DNA from: an uncultured Verrucomicrobiota bacterium
GTDB lineage: Bacteria; Verrucomicrobiota; Verrucomicrobiia; Limisphaerales; UBA1319
Length of the DNA stretch: 34,822 nucleotides
Assembly (NCBI GenBank): GCA_903845125.1
Contig: CAIMWS010000231.1
Span: forward strand, 1-34,822
Direction: 5' to 3'
Part shown: positions 32,965 to 34,822 of the stretch, in pieces
How positions within the stretch are numbered: position 1 is the first letter of the stretch
How the letters are laid out: each line of letters opens with the position of its first letter
Notes under the pieces: model-generated
Seen by the model: the letters and a program-made list of their open reading frames with translations, nothing else
Database searches by the model: none
What the model was told of the DNA's origin: nothing
Program-made: the position numbers and the translations under genes

Positions 32965-33008
32965 AAAGATTTGAATTGTTATCGATGCTGCTAGAACTTT
33001 GTCATCTT

Positions 33009-33037
33009 ATCCTAACTGTTTGATGCGCAGGGATCAA
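33009..33037 (-). promoter_or_regulatory. Predicted sigma-70 promoter for the HU-like gene
   Basis: On the minus strand, TTGATC (33037-33032) and TAGGAT (33014-33009) are separated by exactly 17 bp, each matching consensus at 4 of 6. The start would be near 33002, giving a leader of about 38 nt before ATG 32964. Confidence 0.5.
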
Positions 33038-33088
33038 GCACATTTTTTCCCTCTTGGCACTGCCCCCTGAAAGTTTACTCTGAGGTTC

Positions 33089-33988
33089 GTGAACCAGCTG
33101 GGAAGTGGCATGGCAACTATGTTTGGGGTGGTGGCGATCCTCTTATGGAGCACCACCATTGCGGTGTCGCGCCACCTGGCGGAAACCATGGGGACATTCA
33201 CCTCCGGCGCCGCTGTCTACCTTTTATCCGGAAGCTTGGGCTGCGGAATTTTACTGGCGTCAGGAAAATGGGCCAACCTTCTCAAGCGAACCCCTCGGAA
33301 ATACCTTTTCGGATGTGGTGGCTTGATGGTTGCCTATACGGTATTGCTTTACGGTGCCGTGGGTTTTGCGCGCGGACAAGATGAACTGGTGGCGGTGACC
33401 GCCGCCAATTATCTATGGCCAGGCTTGACCCTGGCTTTATCGGTTCCCTTGCTCCACCATCGAGCCCGATTCCCTTTGCTGGCGGCGGGCGGTGTGGCAG
33501 GCTTGCTGGGGGTGGCTTTGGCGGCCTGCATCCCTCGTGCGGATTGGGCGTTCAAGCCCGGGTTGCCTGTGCTGGCGGCGCTGGCAGCAGCGCTGGCTTG
33601 GGGGCTTTACTCAAATTTAAGCCGGCGCTGGGCTGCCGAAGCCCAAGGTGCGGTGCCGCTTTTTATTTTGGCCAGCGGCTTCGCTCTGCTGGCGATCCGC
33701 TGGTTGGTGGCAGAGAAATCCACATGGAACTCCCGCTGCCTGTTGGAGACGGGGTTTATGGCGGTTTTTCCCACCCTTCTTGCCTATACCTTTTGGGATC
33801 TGGCGGTTCGGCGAGGCAACCTGATATTGGTTAGCTCGTTGAGTTATTTTACTCCCCTTTTATCGGTGGGCATCAGTGGATTTTACCTGGGCTTGCCCTT
33901 GCAGGCTTCCCACTGGCTGGCAGCGGTGCTGGTTCTGGCCGCGGCGGTGTTGTGCAAACTGGCTGTCCGGCATAACGCACCTGGTTGA
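33089..33988 (+). CDS. EamA/DMT-superfamily membrane transporter (YddG-like)
   Basis: This 299-aa protein has about ten hydrophobic segments, as in drug/metabolite transporters. The first (MFGVVAILLWSTTIAVSRHL) and the conserved ANYLWPGLTLALS and ALAWGLYSNLSRRW repeat regions resemble the aromatic-amino-acid exporter YddG and other EamA pairs (two five-helix repeats). The substrate is not determined; amino-acid or metabolite export is the usual role. GTG 33089 has a GAGG 4 nt upstream; ATG 33110, with GGGAAG upstream, would start just before helix 1 and is equally possible. The gene is divergent from the HU-like gene and appears monocistronic. Confidence 0.87.
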   Translation: MNQLGSGMATMFGVVAILLWSTTIAVSRHLAETMGTFTSGAAVYLLSGSLGCGILLASGKWANLLKRTPRKYLFGCGGLMVAYTVLLYGAVGFARGQDELVAVTAANYLWPGLTLALSVPLLHHRARFPLLAAGGVAGLLGVALAACIPRADWAFKPGLPVLAALAAALAWGLYSNLSRRWAAEAQGAVPLFILASGFALLAIRWLVAEKSTWNSRCLLETGFMAVFPTLLAYTFWDLAVRRGNLILVSSLSYFTPLLSVGISGFYLGLPLQASHWLAAVLVLAAAVLCKLAVRHNAPG

Positions 33989-34336
33989 CACAGCAACTCT
34001 GGAATTTGGAGAAGGTTCACTTGGCCAAAACCGTGGATGACCGCACTGACTGGGCCTTGTCCAGGCAATAAACTCAGTGGTGCTTGCGGGATCTTTTTGC
34101 GTAAAACATGCGTCATTTGCCTCTTACCTGTTCAAGTTCGGTTTGATGAGCCTAATGGCCGTGTCCGCCGCGAAATGTTGAAACTGCCGGCGCCTCCGCA
34201 TATCCCTTACCTTGCTAACCAACGCCCAGCCCAATCAGCACCCATTTCCTGCCGGCCGCAGCAGCCTCCAGTTCACCCTTGCTGGGAACCTGACAGGAGG
34301 CTGGAAGCGTCGTAAATGCGAGACAGACCGATGTGT
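33989..34336. other. Intergenic region downstream of the DMT transporter
   Basis: I see no supported gene or RNA here. The short frames overlap each other on both strands and have no start signals. On the minus strand it is the DNA beyond the broken Mrr-like gene, and could hold its further-degraded 3' end, but translations beyond 34337 do not show the rest of a zinc ribbon. Confidence 0.4.
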
Positions 34337-34822
34337 TCATAAGCAAAACCTTTCAGTACGAAGCACAATCGGTTTCCTGCAAGCAGGACAAGTTGGCGTG
34401 GCATTGGAATTGGAATTGGCTTCGTCACTTGGTGATTCGCCGAGATGGGGTTGAACGGATTGGACAAGGCCAAGCAATTGCGGACCGTTAACCGACCTTA
34501 TCGGTTTTCCTCGGCAAAACCATGCACCTCGCGGGTGAATGTTCCGGTGGTTACGATGAAGGCTGCCTCGGCCTTTTCGGTAGTCAAAATGCCGAACAAT
34601 TCGCAAATGATAGATACGCCGACAGAAAACACTTTCCATTGCTTGCATTGAACCAGTGAAATCCGCCCGTCTTTTCGCAAAATCAAGTCCACTCCACCAT
34701 CTGCGCTATACCGCTCACGAGAATTGACCCGGGTCTGCTCAGATAAACTGACCCGCCCCTGATCTACAGGAACATCGCCCGGCAGCCTTTTTCCTTTCCA
34801 AGCAGAGGGGGAGGCATCTGCT
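34337..34822 (-). pseudogene. Frameshifted Mrr-type restriction endonuclease with partial zinc-ribbon tail (5' end outside window)
   Basis: From the window edge the minus frame is open to a TAA near 34498 and encodes the PD-(D/E)XK core GGVDLILRKDGRISLVQCK (catalytic Asp, then QxK), then ELFGILTTEKAEAAFIVTTG and FTREVHGFAE. That frame ends at once with ENR-stop. The next frame continues exactly as the family does: GKPIRSVNGPQLLGLVQSV, then a low-complexity NSNSN linker and CPACRKPIVLRTE, the first half of a topoisomerase-type zinc ribbon, ending at 34337. Losing one G in the run read as CGAGG(G)AAAACC (plus-strand 34506-34512) explains the shift. The zinc ribbon then stops without its second Cys pair, so the gene is probably decayed. 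Mrr proteins cleave methylated DNA. A single-base sequencing error is the main alternative for the frameshift. Confidence 0.75.

Noticed and set aside
34403..34419. Short ATTGGA tandem repeat
   Set aside because: Under three copies; it encodes the NSNSN linker of the broken Mrr-like gene and needs no separate explanation.
1..34822. tRNA genes, CRISPR array or transposase
   Set aside because: No T-loop/acceptor pattern, regularly spaced repeats or transposase motifs were seen on reading both strands.

Overview
This looks like a GC-rich (roughly 60%) chromosomal stretch from a bacterium of the Planctomycetes-Verrucomicrobia-Chlamydiae group, most likely a Verrucomicrobiota member of the Pedosphaera type. 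That assignment is inference. It rests on a pseudopilin with an [20 protein letters not shown] N-terminus, a very large secreted protein ending in a verrucomicrobial-style 'KFYRL' C-terminal domain, a Tat-exported Gfo/Idh/MocA oxidoreductase, a secreted GH38-like DUF5054 protein, and frequent absence of Shine-Dalgarno sequences. No tRNA, rRNA, CRISPR array, transposase or phage gene was recognised.

Layout. 1-3676 (+): end of a Lys/Ala-rich protein, lysA (diaminopimelate decarboxylase), and a gene for only the C-terminal half of carbamoyl-phosphate synthase large subunit. 3689-10954 (-), in transcription order: an inositol-monophosphatase/ADP-ribosylglycohydrolase fusion, a secreted six-hairpin glycosidase whose 5' end is the remnant of a duplicated murA, an intact murA with Asp instead of the catalytic Cys, and an O-methyltransferase. 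11289-13337 (+): a UvrD/Rep helicase with a palindrome-overlapped promoter. 13395-19654 (-): a tight operon of pseudopilin, 1098-residue secreted protein, 319-residue secreted protein and a REC-histidine kinase hybrid with a degenerate ATP site. It is divergent from 19856-25298 (+): DUF5054 glycosidase, Gfo/Idh/MocA oxidoreductase, Nudix hydrolase and pgpA. 25321-29894 (-): thiH-thiS-SagB-like oxidoreductase-purF with 14-19 bp gaps. 29974-32355 (+): a parA/soj without a neighbouring parB, then a short rho followed by a good intrinsic terminator. 32668-32964 (-): HU/IHF-type protein. 33089-33988 (+): DMT-family exporter. 34337 to the window end (-): a frameshifted Mrr-type restriction endonuclease fragment.

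How it fits together. The left and right ends are mainly housekeeping: lysine/peptidoglycan precursors, pyrimidine/arginine, murein, phospholipid, thiamine/purine, Rho and nucleoid protein. The centre is a secreted carbohydrate-processing locus with its own signalling protein. The most unusual structure is the duplicated and partly deleted murA with its 5' flank, now fused in frame to the glycosidase ORF. The 70-bp block around and upstream of the start is better conserved between the copies (62/70) than the remnant coding sequence (18/30 residues over the aligned internal block).
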